NCBI GenBank assembly: GCA_020630875.1
Contig: JAHDIH010000004.1
Span: 399,348 to 463,347, forward strand
Reading direction: 5' to 3'
DNA length: 64,000 bases
DNA from: Deltaproteobacteria bacterium
GTDB taxonomy: Bacteria > Myxococcota_A > Polyangia > Haliangiales > Haliangiaceae
Notes under the pieces: model-generated
Databases searched by the model: none
The model's input: the letters and a program-made list of their open reading frames with translations, nothing else
What the model was told of the DNA's origin: nothing
Position numbers and translations under genes: made by a program
Shown: positions 36,728-45,242 of the stretch, piece after piece
Position numbering within the stretch: the stretch's first letter is position 1
Layout of the letters: every line of letters starts with the position of its first letter

Positions 36728-37516
36728 GTGAAAATAATTAGTCTACTGATCATTACCGGCCTCATTTCATGCAAAAAATCGGAGACCGCAACCGATGCCA
36801 CCAAACCAAGCCGCAACATTAAGGACAACCGCGCAAGTTCTATCAACGCTTCGTCGAAGATTCAATTTAAAGAGACAACGATAAACTTCAATCCATCTTG
36901 CAAGGAAGAGCAGTGCGTTGCCGCTTCTGTTACCTACCCCAAAGCTCAAGGCAACACGAGTGTTGACAAGAATATCAACGTCGCACTTGAGAGTGTGCTC
37001 AAAAAATTTATCGATGGTGAAAACAATGGTCTCTCTTTACAAGCAGCGGGGGAGTCGTTTGTAAAAAGTGCCGCAGTTGATTTAGATGAAAACTCTGAGA
37101 TGCCTTACAGCAATAGCGGGTGCGAAGTCCAATACCAGTCCAAGACCGCGCTCAGTTTTAGCTGCGGAAGTGAGTCCTACGGTGGTGGCGCGCATCCTAA
37201 CAACGAATCAGCATTTGTGATCGTAGATGTTAAAACTGGCAAGAGAATTGAAAACTCAGAACTCATTAAGGATAGAAGTAAGTTGTCAGAACTACTTCAT
37301 ACCGAAATGCAAAAGAAGTACAAAGACCAGTTTGAACAAAACGTTATCAATCATGAAGAGGGGACTCCTTTTCCAATAAGCAAAAACATTGGCCTAACTA
37401 AAAGCACATTCTTGTTTCATTACAACACCTACGAAATCGCACCATACGTAAGCGGCGAACTTTCAGTAGAAATCGAAAAGAAGTCGTTAAAAGGAATTGT
37501 AACTACCTTACAGTAG
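36728..37516 (+). CDS. DUF3298/RsiV-like lipoprotein
   Basis: 262 residues from GTG 36728, with a signal MKIISLLIITGLISC (Cys15). The C-terminal half shows the DUF3298 pattern: GGGAHPNNESAFVIVDVKTG near 147, then ENSELIKDRSKLSELLHT and a final FLFHYNTYEIAPYVSGELS. DUF3298 is found in anti-sigma-like RsiV and in envelope proteins that bind ligands such as lysozyme. The N-terminal half fits a DUF4163-like partner domain (TTINFNPSC to CVAASVTYPK). No sigma factor is adjacent, so a role in signalling is not supported. The gene stands alone and is convergent with the fibro-slime gene, one base away. Confidence 0.82.
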   Translation: MKIISLLIITGLISCKKSETATDATKPSRNIKDNRASSINASSKIQFKETTINFNPSCKEEQCVAASVTYPKAQGNTSVDKNINVALESVLKKFIDGENNGLSLQAAGESFVKSAAVDLDENSEMPYSNSGCEVQYQSKTALSFSCGSESYGGGAHPNNESAFVIVDVKTGKRIENSELIKDRSKLSELLHTEMQKKYKDQFEQNVINHEEGTPFPISKNIGLTKSTFLFHYNTYEIAPYVSGELSVEIEKKSLKGIVTTLQ

Positions 37517-37517
37517 T

Positions 37518-38270
37518 CTAATCGATTACGACGTTCAGACACTCGATCGTCGTTTCCATACGGAAGTTCGACTGCACTCGATGACGTTCTGCATGAAAAA
37601 AATCGATATCGTACGAGCCACCAATAGCTAATCCCAGTGCCGTGGCTTCTGCATCCATGTCGATGGTAGCGCTTTTGGCGGGATGAACTCCTCCTAGATC
37701 AATCGCTAACTTTCCGTTGATAAAAACAAATACGTCATCGTCTCCAGTAAAAGTAAAAACCTCTCCTCCACGGTAGTCGAACACTCCATGAATCTCCGTG
37801 GTGAAGTGATAGTTATTTCCGTTAACCCCTACGTTGAATCCCAAACCATTAAGCGGAAAGAACGAAGCGCTATCGAACACAAAGTTCCCAGGTGTCGTTT
37901 CCGTCAACTCGAGTTCTTGTTCTACTCGAATGTTAACGCCATCGACATCTCGATACCATTGGTCAAAGCTGGCTTCGCCGCCTGCTACCACTATGGGGCT
38001 GGCCTGATTGAACACGGGTAACTTATCCGGACCAAGGTCATCTTTCACAATACCCAAAGCAGATGAGAAAGGCGTCATCTCCATGTTGACATGACTTTCT
38101 TCAAAATCACGAAAGATGGCGGTCAATTCACCACAAGATTTTTGCGGACCTCCGTCTTGCCCTGTTGGATTGCTCCCTGAATCTAATGATAACGGTTCAC
38201 CGTTGCCTGGTTCGCTACATGCACTCGCCAACAATAAGATTAAAGTGGTGACTCCCCCTAGCGATCTCAC
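37518..38270 (-). CDS. Fibro-slime domain lipoprotein
   Basis: 250 residues from GTG 38270. The signal ends LASAC (Cys18); a Gly/Asp/Ser linker follows. Residues about 47-245 form a fibro-slime domain: TAIFRDFEESHVNME at the start and the hallmark FTGDDDVFVFINGKLAIDLG near 185, with GGVHPAKSATIDM after it. The domain is PA14-like, Ca2+-related by its DDD loop, and is found in slime-mould and Fibrobacter surface proteins where it may bind carbohydrate. The protein ends LNVVID. Expected on the outer surface. No partner genes are apparent. Confidence 0.9.
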   Translation of the reverse strand: MRSLGGVTTLILLLASACSEPGNGEPLSLDSGSNPTGQDGGPQKSCGELTAIFRDFEESHVNMEMTPFSSALGIVKDDLGPDKLPVFNQASPIVVAGGEASFDQWYRDVDGVNIRVEQELELTETTPGNFVFDSASFFPLNGLGFNVGVNGNNYHFTTEIHGVFDYRGGEVFTFTGDDDVFVFINGKLAIDLGGVHPAKSATIDMDAEATALGLAIGGSYDIDFFHAERHRVQSNFRMETTIECLNVVID

Positions 38271-38359
38271 TTAGCGATTTTACCGCCCTATGACCAATCC
38301 ACAATGAAGTTGTTAGACCTACATAACAGAGAGGAAATGAAGCGAGAGTAAAAAGCCAA

Positions 38360-38908
38360 TCAACTTTTCACAATTACTGGAGTCGGCTCGTTGAGCTTGC
38401 GTCGACGAAACCAATACACGCCGCTGAAAACAGCCAACAAAAAGATCAGCCCTGAAAATACGTACGCATTGGAAAAGTCCGCATTTTCCACTACCGACGT
38501 CAACTTTACATCCGTCCGTTCGTTTTTTAGGTAGGTAACCCCAATTCGATCTCCAGTACTCGCTGCATCGTATCGATCTTTTCCAACTTCGACTTCCGCA
38601 GAAGTCGACTCACCTATGGAGTGGACTGGCCATTCGACTTCGCCCATCCCCAAATCGATGGTTTCGCGCGTAGTTTCTGCTTTAGTAAAAAACATAATGT
38701 CGAAGTAGTAATTGTAGGATTTTCCGGATGATTTTTTCCGTTTGATCATGACCGTAGCGCTAACGGCTTGGCCTTCTTTTCTAAATTTTTCGAATCGTGG
38801 TTCTTGATAGAACTTTACAAAGCTCGCAAACGAAACTGAAACGATTATTCCCAACACGAATACACAAAGAGCAATTTCACTTTTAGTATCCTTGTCATCT
38901 TTAGCCAC
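38360..38908 (-). CDS. DUF3592-like membrane protein
   Basis: 182 residues with a membrane segment at each end (about 12-32 and 147-166). Between them lies a soluble beta-rich region (QAVSATVMIKRKKSSGKSYN to GDRIGVTYLKNERTD), the layout of DUF3592 proteins. The family is of unknown function and common in Gram-negative envelopes. It is 45 bases downstream of the tolR-like gene on the same strand, so the three may form one transcript. No signal peptide is cleaved; the protein is probably anchored twice in the inner membrane with the middle in the periplasm. Confidence 0.72.
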   Translation of the reverse strand: MAKDDKDTKSEIALCVFVLGIIVSVSFASFVKFYQEPRFEKFRKEGQAVSATVMIKRKKSSGKSYNYYFDIMFFTKAETTRETIDLGMGEVEWPVHSIGESTSAEVEVGKDRYDAASTGDRIGVTYLKNERTDVKLTSVVENADFSNAYVFSGLIFLLAVFSGVYWFRRRKLNEPTPVIVKS

Positions 38909-38953
38909 ACTCTGATTATAGACAAACTTCTTGGCTCATCGCATCGGCGCAGA

Positions 38954-39406
38954 TTACTTTCTTCGTTTATCAGCTTCCGAATCAAGAGTCTTCAAATCTT
39001 TCACGTCCCCGTCTTGTCCAGCCAACAGAACTCTTGAAATGCCTGCATTCTGCGCGGCTTCCATCGCCCTAAAAACGTAAACGTAAGGCAGTGAACTATG
39101 AGCGGCTATGTTGATCACTCCGCCATCCTGCGCACGTTTGTCGTTCTTTAACGTCTCTAGCAAATCTACGTAACGAACCGTCTTGCTTCCAAGTTTCAAG
39201 TGACCATATTCATCAATGGTTAGCATTTGCTCGGTGCCATCGACTGCTTTGGTCAACGTGGTTTTTGGTAGCTCAAGCTCGGCCGCTTTTTGCATTAGTG
39301 GCGTAGTAACCATGAAGATGACAAGTAACACCAACACTACATCTACAAAAGGTGTGATGTTGATTTCACTGTTGAGGTCGTCCCCTTGATTTAGCTGCAT
39401 GCCCAT
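38954..39406 (-). CDS. tolR: TolR/ExbD-type energy transducer
   Basis: 150 residues. One membrane span holds the key Asp: NITPFVDVVLVLLVIFMVTT near residue 20, the TolR/ExbD signature, with SEIN ahead of it. A small periplasmic domain follows (ELPKTTLTKAVDG to DGGVINIAAHSSLPYVYV). Together with the TolQ protein it forms a proton-driven motor that powers an outer-membrane-linked partner such as TolA or TonB. Four bases separate the two genes. The C-terminus is lysine/arginine-rich (DSEADKRRK). No tolA, tolB, pal or tonB gene lies nearby, so the partner is unknown. Confidence 0.9.
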   Translation of the reverse strand: MGMQLNQGDDLNSEINITPFVDVVLVLLVIFMVTTPLMQKAAELELPKTTLTKAVDGTEQMLTIDEYGHLKLGSKTVRYVDLLETLKNDKRAQDGGVINIAAHSSLPYVYVFRAMEAAQNAGISRVLLAGQDGDVKDLKTLDSEADKRRK

Positions 39407-39410
39407 ACAA

Positions 39411-40097
39411 TTACTTTAGAAAGTGGCGCCTCACGATATTGAGGTAATCCTTTTCAAAAGACTCCATTTGCGAACGCAGCACACGGATGCGTCTTTGAAA
39501 ATAGTTATAGGCCATCACGGCAGGAATCGCGGCAACCAATCCTACGGCTGTAGCCAACAATGCTTCCGCAATCTCTGGTGCAATCACGGAAATTTGCGCT
39601 TGCTCAGGATTTCCCATGCCGCGAATCGTAAACATGATTCCCCAAACCGTGCCGAACAGTCCGATGAAAGGAGCGGAAGATCCGGTGGTGGCCAAAAAAG
39701 GAACCTTCGACTCCAGCTCGGTCACCTGAGAAGTTTCTGCGCGAGACAGGGCGCGGGTGACGTTTTCCAAATCGCCGTCTCTGTCACCAGGCCTACCATC
39801 TTTGGTTAATTTCGCAAGTTCGGTGTAACCAGCCAAAAACATCGCAGACAGCGGACTTTCACGTAACTCTTGTGCGCTAGAGTAAATGTCCTCGATATTC
39901 CTCGAACGCCAAAACGCCTCATTAAACTGCGTAGTTTGCCGAGCTACTCTGGCGAGCGTGAGGTATTTGGCGACAATAATGTACCAACAGCCGATACTCA
40001 TTAATAGAAGTAGCGCCATAACCACTTTAACCACCCAATGGGCCTCACTTATGATCGAAATCACACTTGTTTGGTCGGCCAAAGAATGAATAAACAT
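39411..40097 (-). CDS. tolQ: TolQ/ExbB-type proton channel
   Basis: 228 residues from ATG 40097; a GTG at 40109 is an alternative. Three membrane segments lie at about 17-38, 130-150 and 170-190. The MotA/TolQ/ExbB core is visible in [20 protein letters not shown] near 125 and the following [20 protein letters not shown], with [20 protein letters not shown]. This protein makes the proton-conducting ring partner of TolR; the two genes are translationally close. The N-terminal amphipathic stretch ([15 protein letters not shown]) resembles TolQ more than ExbB. Confidence 0.92.
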   Translation of the reverse strand: MFIHSLADQTSVISIISEAHWVVKVVMALLLLMSIGCWYIIVAKYLTLARVARQTTQFNEAFWRSRNIEDIYSSAQELRESPLSAMFLAGYTELAKLTKDGRPGDRDGDLENVTRALSRAETSQVTELESKVPFLATTGSSAPFIGLFGTVWGIMFTIRGMGNPEQAQISVIAPEIAEALLATAVGLVAAIPAVMAYNYFQRRIRVLRSQMESFEKDYLNIVRRHFLK

Positions 40098-40168
40098 CGG
40101 TAATTCCACTGCTTACGCGGTATCATGGTGGTAACGTTCTATCAATCCTGTTCTTGCTCAAATCGCAA

Positions 40169-40624
40169 ATGAATACTCTCAAACACATACTCGTCTTGAT
40201 GGCAGCACTATGGAGCGGATGCGTAGAAATCAATGGGGGAGCGGTCGAGCTCAATTGGACGCTCCGCGGGTTCAATGGAGAGAACATTGGCGACCAGACG
40301 GAACGTTGCGAAATGCCAGGAGTCAAAGACGTGAGAATCGTCTGGGTCCATCAAGAAGGACTCGGCACCGGATTCAGCCAATTTCCGTGCGTCGATGGGC
40401 AAGGCACCACTCCTTTCGAGATTCCCGACGGCCAGGTGGCGTTTTCAACGCAGCCGGTCTGTTGCGATGGAACGCCGGGTCCCGCAGGGAGCTACCAAGC
40501 GCCGGCTCCCATTGTGCGGGCCGTCACACTAGGACAGGTAGTATCGTTACGTACACTCTTGATCGAAGTCGAGCCGCAAGCAGGTCCTCAAGCCACGTGC
40601 CCAGCCATCTCAAGCTGCCTTTGA
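40169..40624 (+). CDS. Hypothetical Cys-rich lipoprotein, short relative of the next gene product
   Basis: 151 residues from ATG 40169, giving MNTLKHILVLMAALWSGC with Cys18; the frame is open to 40154. The mature part begins with a strand-rich unit (GGAVELNWTLRGFNGE), a Cys pair pattern (RCEMPGVKDVRIVWV, FPCVDGQGTTPF) and VCCDGTPGP. The same layout of Cys, a valine-rich strand and F-x-C recurs in the larger protein encoded by the following gene, so they look like distant paralogues in tandem. Function unknown. It is divergent from tolQ, so a shared promoter region lies in 40098-40168. Confidence 0.65.
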   Translation: MNTLKHILVLMAALWSGCVEINGGAVELNWTLRGFNGENIGDQTERCEMPGVKDVRIVWVHQEGLGTGFSQFPCVDGQGTTPFEIPDGQVAFSTQPVCCDGTPGPAGSYQAPAPIVRAVTLGQVVSLRTLLIEVEPQAGPQATCPAISSCL

Positions 40625-40718
40625 TTTGCCCCCTTGGGGACTTGCAGACTTACGTCGCAACATTAGATACTCGCTCGGTAGCGAGGCAAATAGAACAACA
40701 CGAAAGTAGAGCATCACT

Positions 40719-41561
40719 ATGAAATCACTATTATTACTAGGCACTATGGCAATCGCATCTTCCGGTTGCATCATCTCTTCAGGAAACGACGAAGTGGGCT
40801 CGATTAGCGTCCAATTCCAACTCCTTCAGCTTGACTCGATCAACGGTCAAAACAGAGTCACCTCAGTGGCTCCTTGCGCAGATGGAGAGCTTCTAGAACT
40901 TGAAATCATAAACTCTGCCGGCGTTCCCATTATCACGGAGCCGTTCGATTGTGCATCGACGGGAATTCTGGATTCCGATCCACTATCACCGGACACCTAC
41001 ACCGTTCGCGTCAAATTGATTCACGAAAGTGAAAGCCAAGCGCGTTCCAGATCCGTAGGGCAACAAATAGAAGTAACCAATGGTCCTGTCACACTTCAAA
41101 CAACCGAGACGGTACCGACCAATGCGGGTTACGTTGAAGTCTCTTGGGGCTTCACGGATGGAGCTACCGAAATTAGCTGCGCGCAGTTGCAAGACAACGT
41201 CAGCCTCACTGTAGCCCCTGATAAAATGTATTTCGTTAGCACCTTAGACAGCAACACGCCTGACTCATTTGATGGAGCCGCATGCGATGCGGGCTACATG
41301 TTAACCAATTTGATCGGTGCAGGACAAAAAGGTGATTCTTCCATGCGCCTGTACGATGCGGTAGTTCCAGAAGCGAATCCTTCTCTCGGACCAAGCGATG
41401 ACTTGGTCGTCGGCGCAGGTTGGGAAATTGGTGCTGGTGAAGTCGAAACTATCGAAGGCGGTGCGCAAAACAGCAACATCTTTATCTTCGACTCAATCTC
41501 GTTTTGCGACAACGCCCAACGAGATAACGCAGGGCTTTGCCCAGGCGAGCCACCGTTTTAA
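40719..41561 (+). CDS. Hypothetical lipoprotein, longer relative of the preceding gene product
   Basis: 280 residues; the signal ends ASSGC (Cys17). The first domain (about 25-130) is a beta-sandwich with VSVQFQ-like strands, APCADGE, EPFDCASTG and DTYTVRVKLI, similar in order to the shorter gene upstream. A second part repeats VEVSWGFTDGATEISCAQL and ends in a segment of Gly and Asp (GAGWEIGAGEVETIEGG). Two or more disulfides are possible. It may fold as carboxypeptidase-regulatory-like repeats; no catalytic motif is seen. A strong terminator at 41585-41612 ends the transcript. Confidence 0.68.
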   Translation: MKSLLLLGTMAIASSGCIISSGNDEVGSISVQFQLLQLDSINGQNRVTSVAPCADGELLELEIINSAGVPIITEPFDCASTGILDSDPLSPDTYTVRVKLIHESESQARSRSVGQQIEVTNGPVTLQTTETVPTNAGYVEVSWGFTDGATEISCAQLQDNVSLTVAPDKMYFVSTLDSNTPDSFDGAACDAGYMLTNLIGAGQKGDSSMRLYDAVVPEANPSLGPSDDLVVGAGWEIGAGEVETIEGGAQNSNIFIFDSISFCDNAQRDNAGLCPGEPPF

Positions 41562-41584
41562 ACCGGCTGTACGTATGAAACTCA

Positions 41585-41612
41585 AAGGCTGGCCTTCATG
41601 GCCAGCTTTTTT
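41585..41612 (+). terminator. Rho-independent terminator after the lipoprotein pair
   Basis: GCTGGCC at 41588-41594 pairs with GGCCAGC at 41600-41606 around a five-base loop. AAG before and CTT after extend the stem. Six T residues follow at 41607-41612. Confidence 0.88.
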
Positions 41613-41698
41613 CGTTACTACAAGCTATTGATATTATTGATAAGCGAACGGATGTTCGGACATTGAAGTTAATTCAAAACAATGATATGACGACCTGT

Positions 41699-42811
41699 AT
41701 GCGTTTTCTCTTGGTACTCTCCCTTATTTCGTGTGGTGGTGGAAATACGTCACAAGAACCTCAAGCAGACGCGTCACCAGAGGTAGATGCGCCTGCACTT
41801 ACTCCTGATGCCGCCCCCGCAGCTTACCCGTGCGATGCATCGGGAAGCTCCGTAATCACCTGGTCGTTCGATGAAGGATTAACCTTAGCGCCCACGCCAT
41901 CTGCAAACTCAGGCGTAATCTATACCTCAGGAGTTGTCGCTTGGGACGCCAACGTACTGGCAACTTCCAATGGTGACATTGTTCTTTCCACAGACCATGG
42001 CTGCACGTTCCAGACCTTGGATACCGTGGAGACTTCACATCCTCTTGCTCTGACCAAGAGCGGCGCCATAGCGTATGCATGGGACCGTGAACACATCTAC
42101 AAAATTGACGGCACCATGGTAGCTCCTGCGATCGAGCGTAACAATTTGATGGGTTTAGGAATTAATCCCAGCAATCCCCAGCAAATCTCAGTGGTAAACC
42201 AACAAGGTTCTGTCACGAAATCAACAGACACGGGAAGCCTGCAATACCGAATAGGAACCCGCCCTCCCCCCGAAACCTTCGTTTACAGAGCTGCATTCTC
42301 TCCTACCAGCCTCGACGACGTACTACTGGGAACTCAATTGCAAGGCGTTCTGTTTAGCGAAGACGGCGGGAGCAATTGGCAGTCTGCCAGCGGCATACCA
42401 ACGCCAAGCAATGTCTTTAATCTAGTCTATCATCCAACCAACCCAAACATTGTATGGGCCATGCTGCTCGATATCGAAGAGTCTGATGCAGGACGACCTG
42501 GTAAATGGATTTACCGCTCCGACGACGGCGGTCATTCATTCGCTGCGGTGGCTTCAGAAAGTGCCACCCTAACTTTAGTCAACGGTCCATTCTTAGCGCC
42601 TGCAAGATACGACGAAGACTCGCTCTATTCGATGTTCAACTTTCAAGGATTTGGCAGCTCGAAAACAGAAATCTATAAGTTTAACAAAAATGGAACGGTA
42701 GAAACATTTCAAGCTCCAGAATACATCAACCTGGAATCAATCGGATGGTCTGAAACGCTGGCAGACGGGCCAATGCTTATGGGAATCGGTGCCGAAGACT
42801 TTACGTTTTAG
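41699..42811 (+). CDS. BNR/sortilin-like beta-propeller lipoprotein
   Basis: 370 residues from ATG 41699, giving the short signal MRFLLVLSLISC (Cys12), the usual style in this window; ATG 41687 is also possible. A linker of Asp, Ala and Pro follows (DASPEVDAPALTPDAAPA). The rest has repeats of the type S-E/D-D-G-G-x-x-[WF] seen in BNR and Ycf48/sortilin propellers: FSEDGGSNWQSA near 228 and YRSDDGGHSFAAV near 275, with NLVYHPTNPNIVWAML. Expected on the outer surface, possibly as a binding protein. No neighbouring enzyme suggests a role. Confidence 0.82.
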   Translation: MRFLLVLSLISCGGGNTSQEPQADASPEVDAPALTPDAAPAAYPCDASGSSVITWSFDEGLTLAPTPSANSGVIYTSGVVAWDANVLATSNGDIVLSTDHGCTFQTLDTVETSHPLALTKSGAIAYAWDREHIYKIDGTMVAPAIERNNLMGLGINPSNPQQISVVNQQGSVTKSTDTGSLQYRIGTRPPPETFVYRAAFSPTSLDDVLLGTQLQGVLFSEDGGSNWQSASGIPTPSNVFNLVYHPTNPNIVWAMLLDIEESDAGRPGKWIYRSDDGGHSFAAVASESATLTLVNGPFLAPARYDEDSLYSMFNFQGFGSSKTEIYKFNKNGTVETFQAPEYINLESIGWSETLADGPMLMGIGAEDFTF

Positions 42812-42858
42812 AAACAACCATTCTATACAACGCCTCTTGTAAGTACTAGAGTTTCCGC

Positions 42859-43998
42859 ATGACCAAGCCAAGAGTTGTTTGCGTTGCAGGCGCTAGACCA
42901 AATTTCGTAAAAATCGCGCCCATCATGGCCGCGCTATCTGCAGACAGGTTTGAAGTCACTCTAGTTCATACCGGACAACACTATGACGCGAAATTGTCCC
43001 AAGTATTTTTCGATGAACTAGAAATTAGAGAACCTGATATGTTTTTGAAAGTAGGCTCTGGGTCGCATGCAAGCCAGACTGCAGACCTCCTGGAAAAGTT
43101 CGAACCTGTACTAACGAAGATACAGCCCCACCTCGTTTTAGTTGTAGGCGATGTCAATTCTACTGTCGCGTGCGCAATGGCAGCAAGCAAGTTCAAATTG
43201 AACCAAAGTTTTTCGTGGAGCGAAGAAAAGTCTAGAACTCGCCCACTCGTTGCTCATGTCGAAGCCGGCCTACGTAGTGGTGACAGAGCGATGCCAGAAG
43301 AAATAAATCGGCTAATAACTGATGTTATCTCCGACTTGCTACTGACATCAGAATCTTCAGGAACGAAAAATCTCATAGCAGAGGGAATAGAGCCAAAAAA
43401 AATTCATTTCGTCGGCAATGTAATGATCGACTCATTATTTAAAGCACAAGAAAAGATCGTAAAAGGTGCGTTTGTTTCTTCCCTAGGACTTACCAGTCAA
43501 AAATATGGTGTTGTCACACTTCATAGGCCAAGTAACGTTGATGAGCAATCTGCGTTTTTGGATTTGCTCCAAGCAATTGATGAGATTGCGGAATCACTCG
43601 AGCTAGTTTTCCCAATGCATCCCAGAACGCAAAAAAAAATTAGCGAGCTAGGATTTAAACCTAGAGGCAATTGGCATTTTATACCACCTGCGGGATATCT
43701 AGATTTTGTGGCGTTGATGAAAGATGCAAAGATTGTATTAACGGACTCTGGTGGAATTCAAGAAGAAACAACGATGCTAGGCGTCCGCTGCCTTACGCTA
43801 AGAACGACCACAGAACGACCATCAACGATTACGGATGGTACCAATAAACTCGTTGGAATTGCTCCGGCTGCAATCAAGTCGGCCTTTGCGAAATCAATCA
43901 AATCCGAAGTAAGTGAGAAGAGACCCAAAATGTGGGATGGAAAAGCCGCAATCCGTATTGCTGCAACTCTTGAAAATCTAAAAATTCAACAACCGTAG
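42859..43998 (+). CDS. wecB: UDP-N-acetylglucosamine 2-epimerase (non-hydrolysing)
   Basis: 379 residues, the usual length for WecB. Motifs are clear: AGARPNFVKIAPIM at the N-terminus, HTGQHYD near 38, VEAGLRSGDRAMPEEINRL near 135 (catalytic Asp/Glu region), LHRPSNVDE near 218 and LTDSGGIQEE near 294 (UDP binding). The reaction interconverts UDP-GlcNAc and UDP-ManNAc, feeding ManNAc-containing glycans. It opens the second polysaccharide region. The gene is followed by a convergent methyltransferase with a 13-base overlap. Identity is well supported; which glycan uses the product is not known. Confidence 0.93.
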   Translation: MTKPRVVCVAGARPNFVKIAPIMAALSADRFEVTLVHTGQHYDAKLSQVFFDELEIREPDMFLKVGSGSHASQTADLLEKFEPVLTKIQPHLVLVVGDVNSTVACAMAASKFKLNQSFSWSEEKSRTRPLVAHVEAGLRSGDRAMPEEINRLITDVISDLLLTSESSGTKNLIAEGIEPKKIHFVGNVMIDSLFKAQEKIVKGAFVSSLGLTSQKYGVVTLHRPSNVDEQSAFLDLLQAIDEIAESLELVFPMHPRTQKKISELGFKPRGNWHFIPPAGYLDFVALMKDAKIVLTDSGGIQEETTMLGVRCLTLRTTTERPSTITDGTNKLVGIAPAAIKSAFAKSIKSEVSEKRPKMWDGKAAIRIAATLENLKIQQP

Positions 43999-45242
43999 TA
44001 AGCTTCCAGATTGTCTATCTCTAAACAACCTTCTCCGGTAATACGAAAAATAAATCTTACGTGCTTTGCGCCAGGTTGAGATGTAAATGAAATCCAGTTT
44101 GGGCCATTGTCCAAATACTGATGTTCCTGGTGCAATAAACTTTTTTCATCATATTGTAGAATCTCAATCCTGATTCCCACATTTTTCGAACGCTTGATCT
44201 TAGTCGTAACTGTATATGCTCGTTCGGATTCAATAAGCCACGAAGCGCCCTTACTTGGAGGACTTGCATAAGAGTTTTGTTTGCCATTATTCGCTACTTT
44301 GCAGTTCTTTGTCCCCAACGAAAATTCCCATTCGACACGTGAATCGTCCACCACACTGGTCTCAGGGAGATTCCAATGCATCGCCCTGGAAAGCAGTCCT
44401 TTTGCGGAGAAACTAGGCGGTTGTTTTAAACAAAATTTCAAACCTGGTTTTCCGTTTTGAAAAGCATGTATATACTCTTTAGATTTTTCAGAAAGCAGAC
44501 CAACCATGCCTGACTTTTCAGAAGGCACAAATAACCAGTTTGCGAATCGATGGTCTCCATTCCCAACAATACTTTTCTTTAAGTTGTAGTTCAAAGACTC
44601 ACCAATCTCTCGGTATTCATAGCCGCCGACCTTTTCGAAAAAGGCAGCAATCTCATTCGCTTGTGATTCTGCCAAAACTTCGCAGATGATCCATGGTCGA
44701 TCTCTTGAAATACTTTCCAATCCACCTCTGAGCACTGCGGGCTCCGTAGTTTCGGTATCGATCTTCATAACTCCAATACTTCCGGCCTTTTCTTTTACGA
44801 TTGAATCTAAAGTCATCAAAGGCACGGTTATCGTCTCACCGTTACGAAAATCCGAATTCAATGTATTAGAACAATCGCTAACATCGGAAATCACTAATTC
44901 GGCAGTACCACCTGCTTCCCCTAAAGCGACTGCATGTACATCCACCTCAAAACCATTCGATTCACAGTGCGCGTTGATTAACTCAACCAAGGAAGGTGTC
45001 GGTTCACAACAAACTACTTCTTGTTGCTTTACTGCCGCCAAATAGGAAAACAACCCAATATTTGCGCCAATATCATAAACTGTTCCTTCAGAAATATCAC
45101 AAAGCGCACACCACGTTGCAACGTTCTCGGGTTCGTATTTCGCTAATCCACCTTTTGAAAGACGCTCTCCAACGAAGTTGGTATCAGGCACGTCTAAGGA
45201 AAGAGTCTTGTGGTCGTGGACCTCTAGAACTAATTTTGTCAT
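43986..45242 (-). CDS. FkbM-family methyltransferase with C-terminal binding-like domain
   Basis: 418 residues. ATG 45242 follows the TAG of the glycosyltransferase gene directly. The FkbM core is at about 50-195: VYDIGANIGLFSYLAAV (SAM motif I), CCEPTPSLVELINAHCE, AVALGEAGGTAELVI and VMKIDTETTEPAVLRG. FkbM enzymes O-methylate sugars or polyketides. Residues about 270-418 are a separate beta-sandwich (YTVTTKIKRSKNVGIRIEI, then FTSQPGAKHVRFIFRI and CLEIDNLEAYYGC), similar in style to carbohydrate-binding modules, which would hold the glycan. The binding role is inferred from shape and context. Confidence 0.85.
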   Translation of the reverse strand: MTKLVLEVHDHKTLSLDVPDTNFVGERLSKGGLAKYEPENVATWCALCDISEGTVYDIGANIGLFSYLAAVKQQEVVCCEPTPSLVELINAHCESNGFEVDVHAVALGEAGGTAELVISDVSDCSNTLNSDFRNGETITVPLMTLDSIVKEKAGSIGVMKIDTETTEPAVLRGGLESISRDRPWIICEVLAESQANEIAAFFEKVGGYEYREIGESLNYNLKKSIVGNGDHRFANWLFVPSEKSGMVGLLSEKSKEYIHAFQNGKPGLKFCLKQPPSFSAKGLLSRAMHWNLPETSVVDDSRVEWEFSLGTKNCKVANNGKQNSYASPPSKGASWLIESERAYTVTTKIKRSKNVGIRIEILQYDEKSLLHQEHQYLDNGPNWISFTSQPGAKHVRFIFRITGEGCLEIDNLEAYYGC

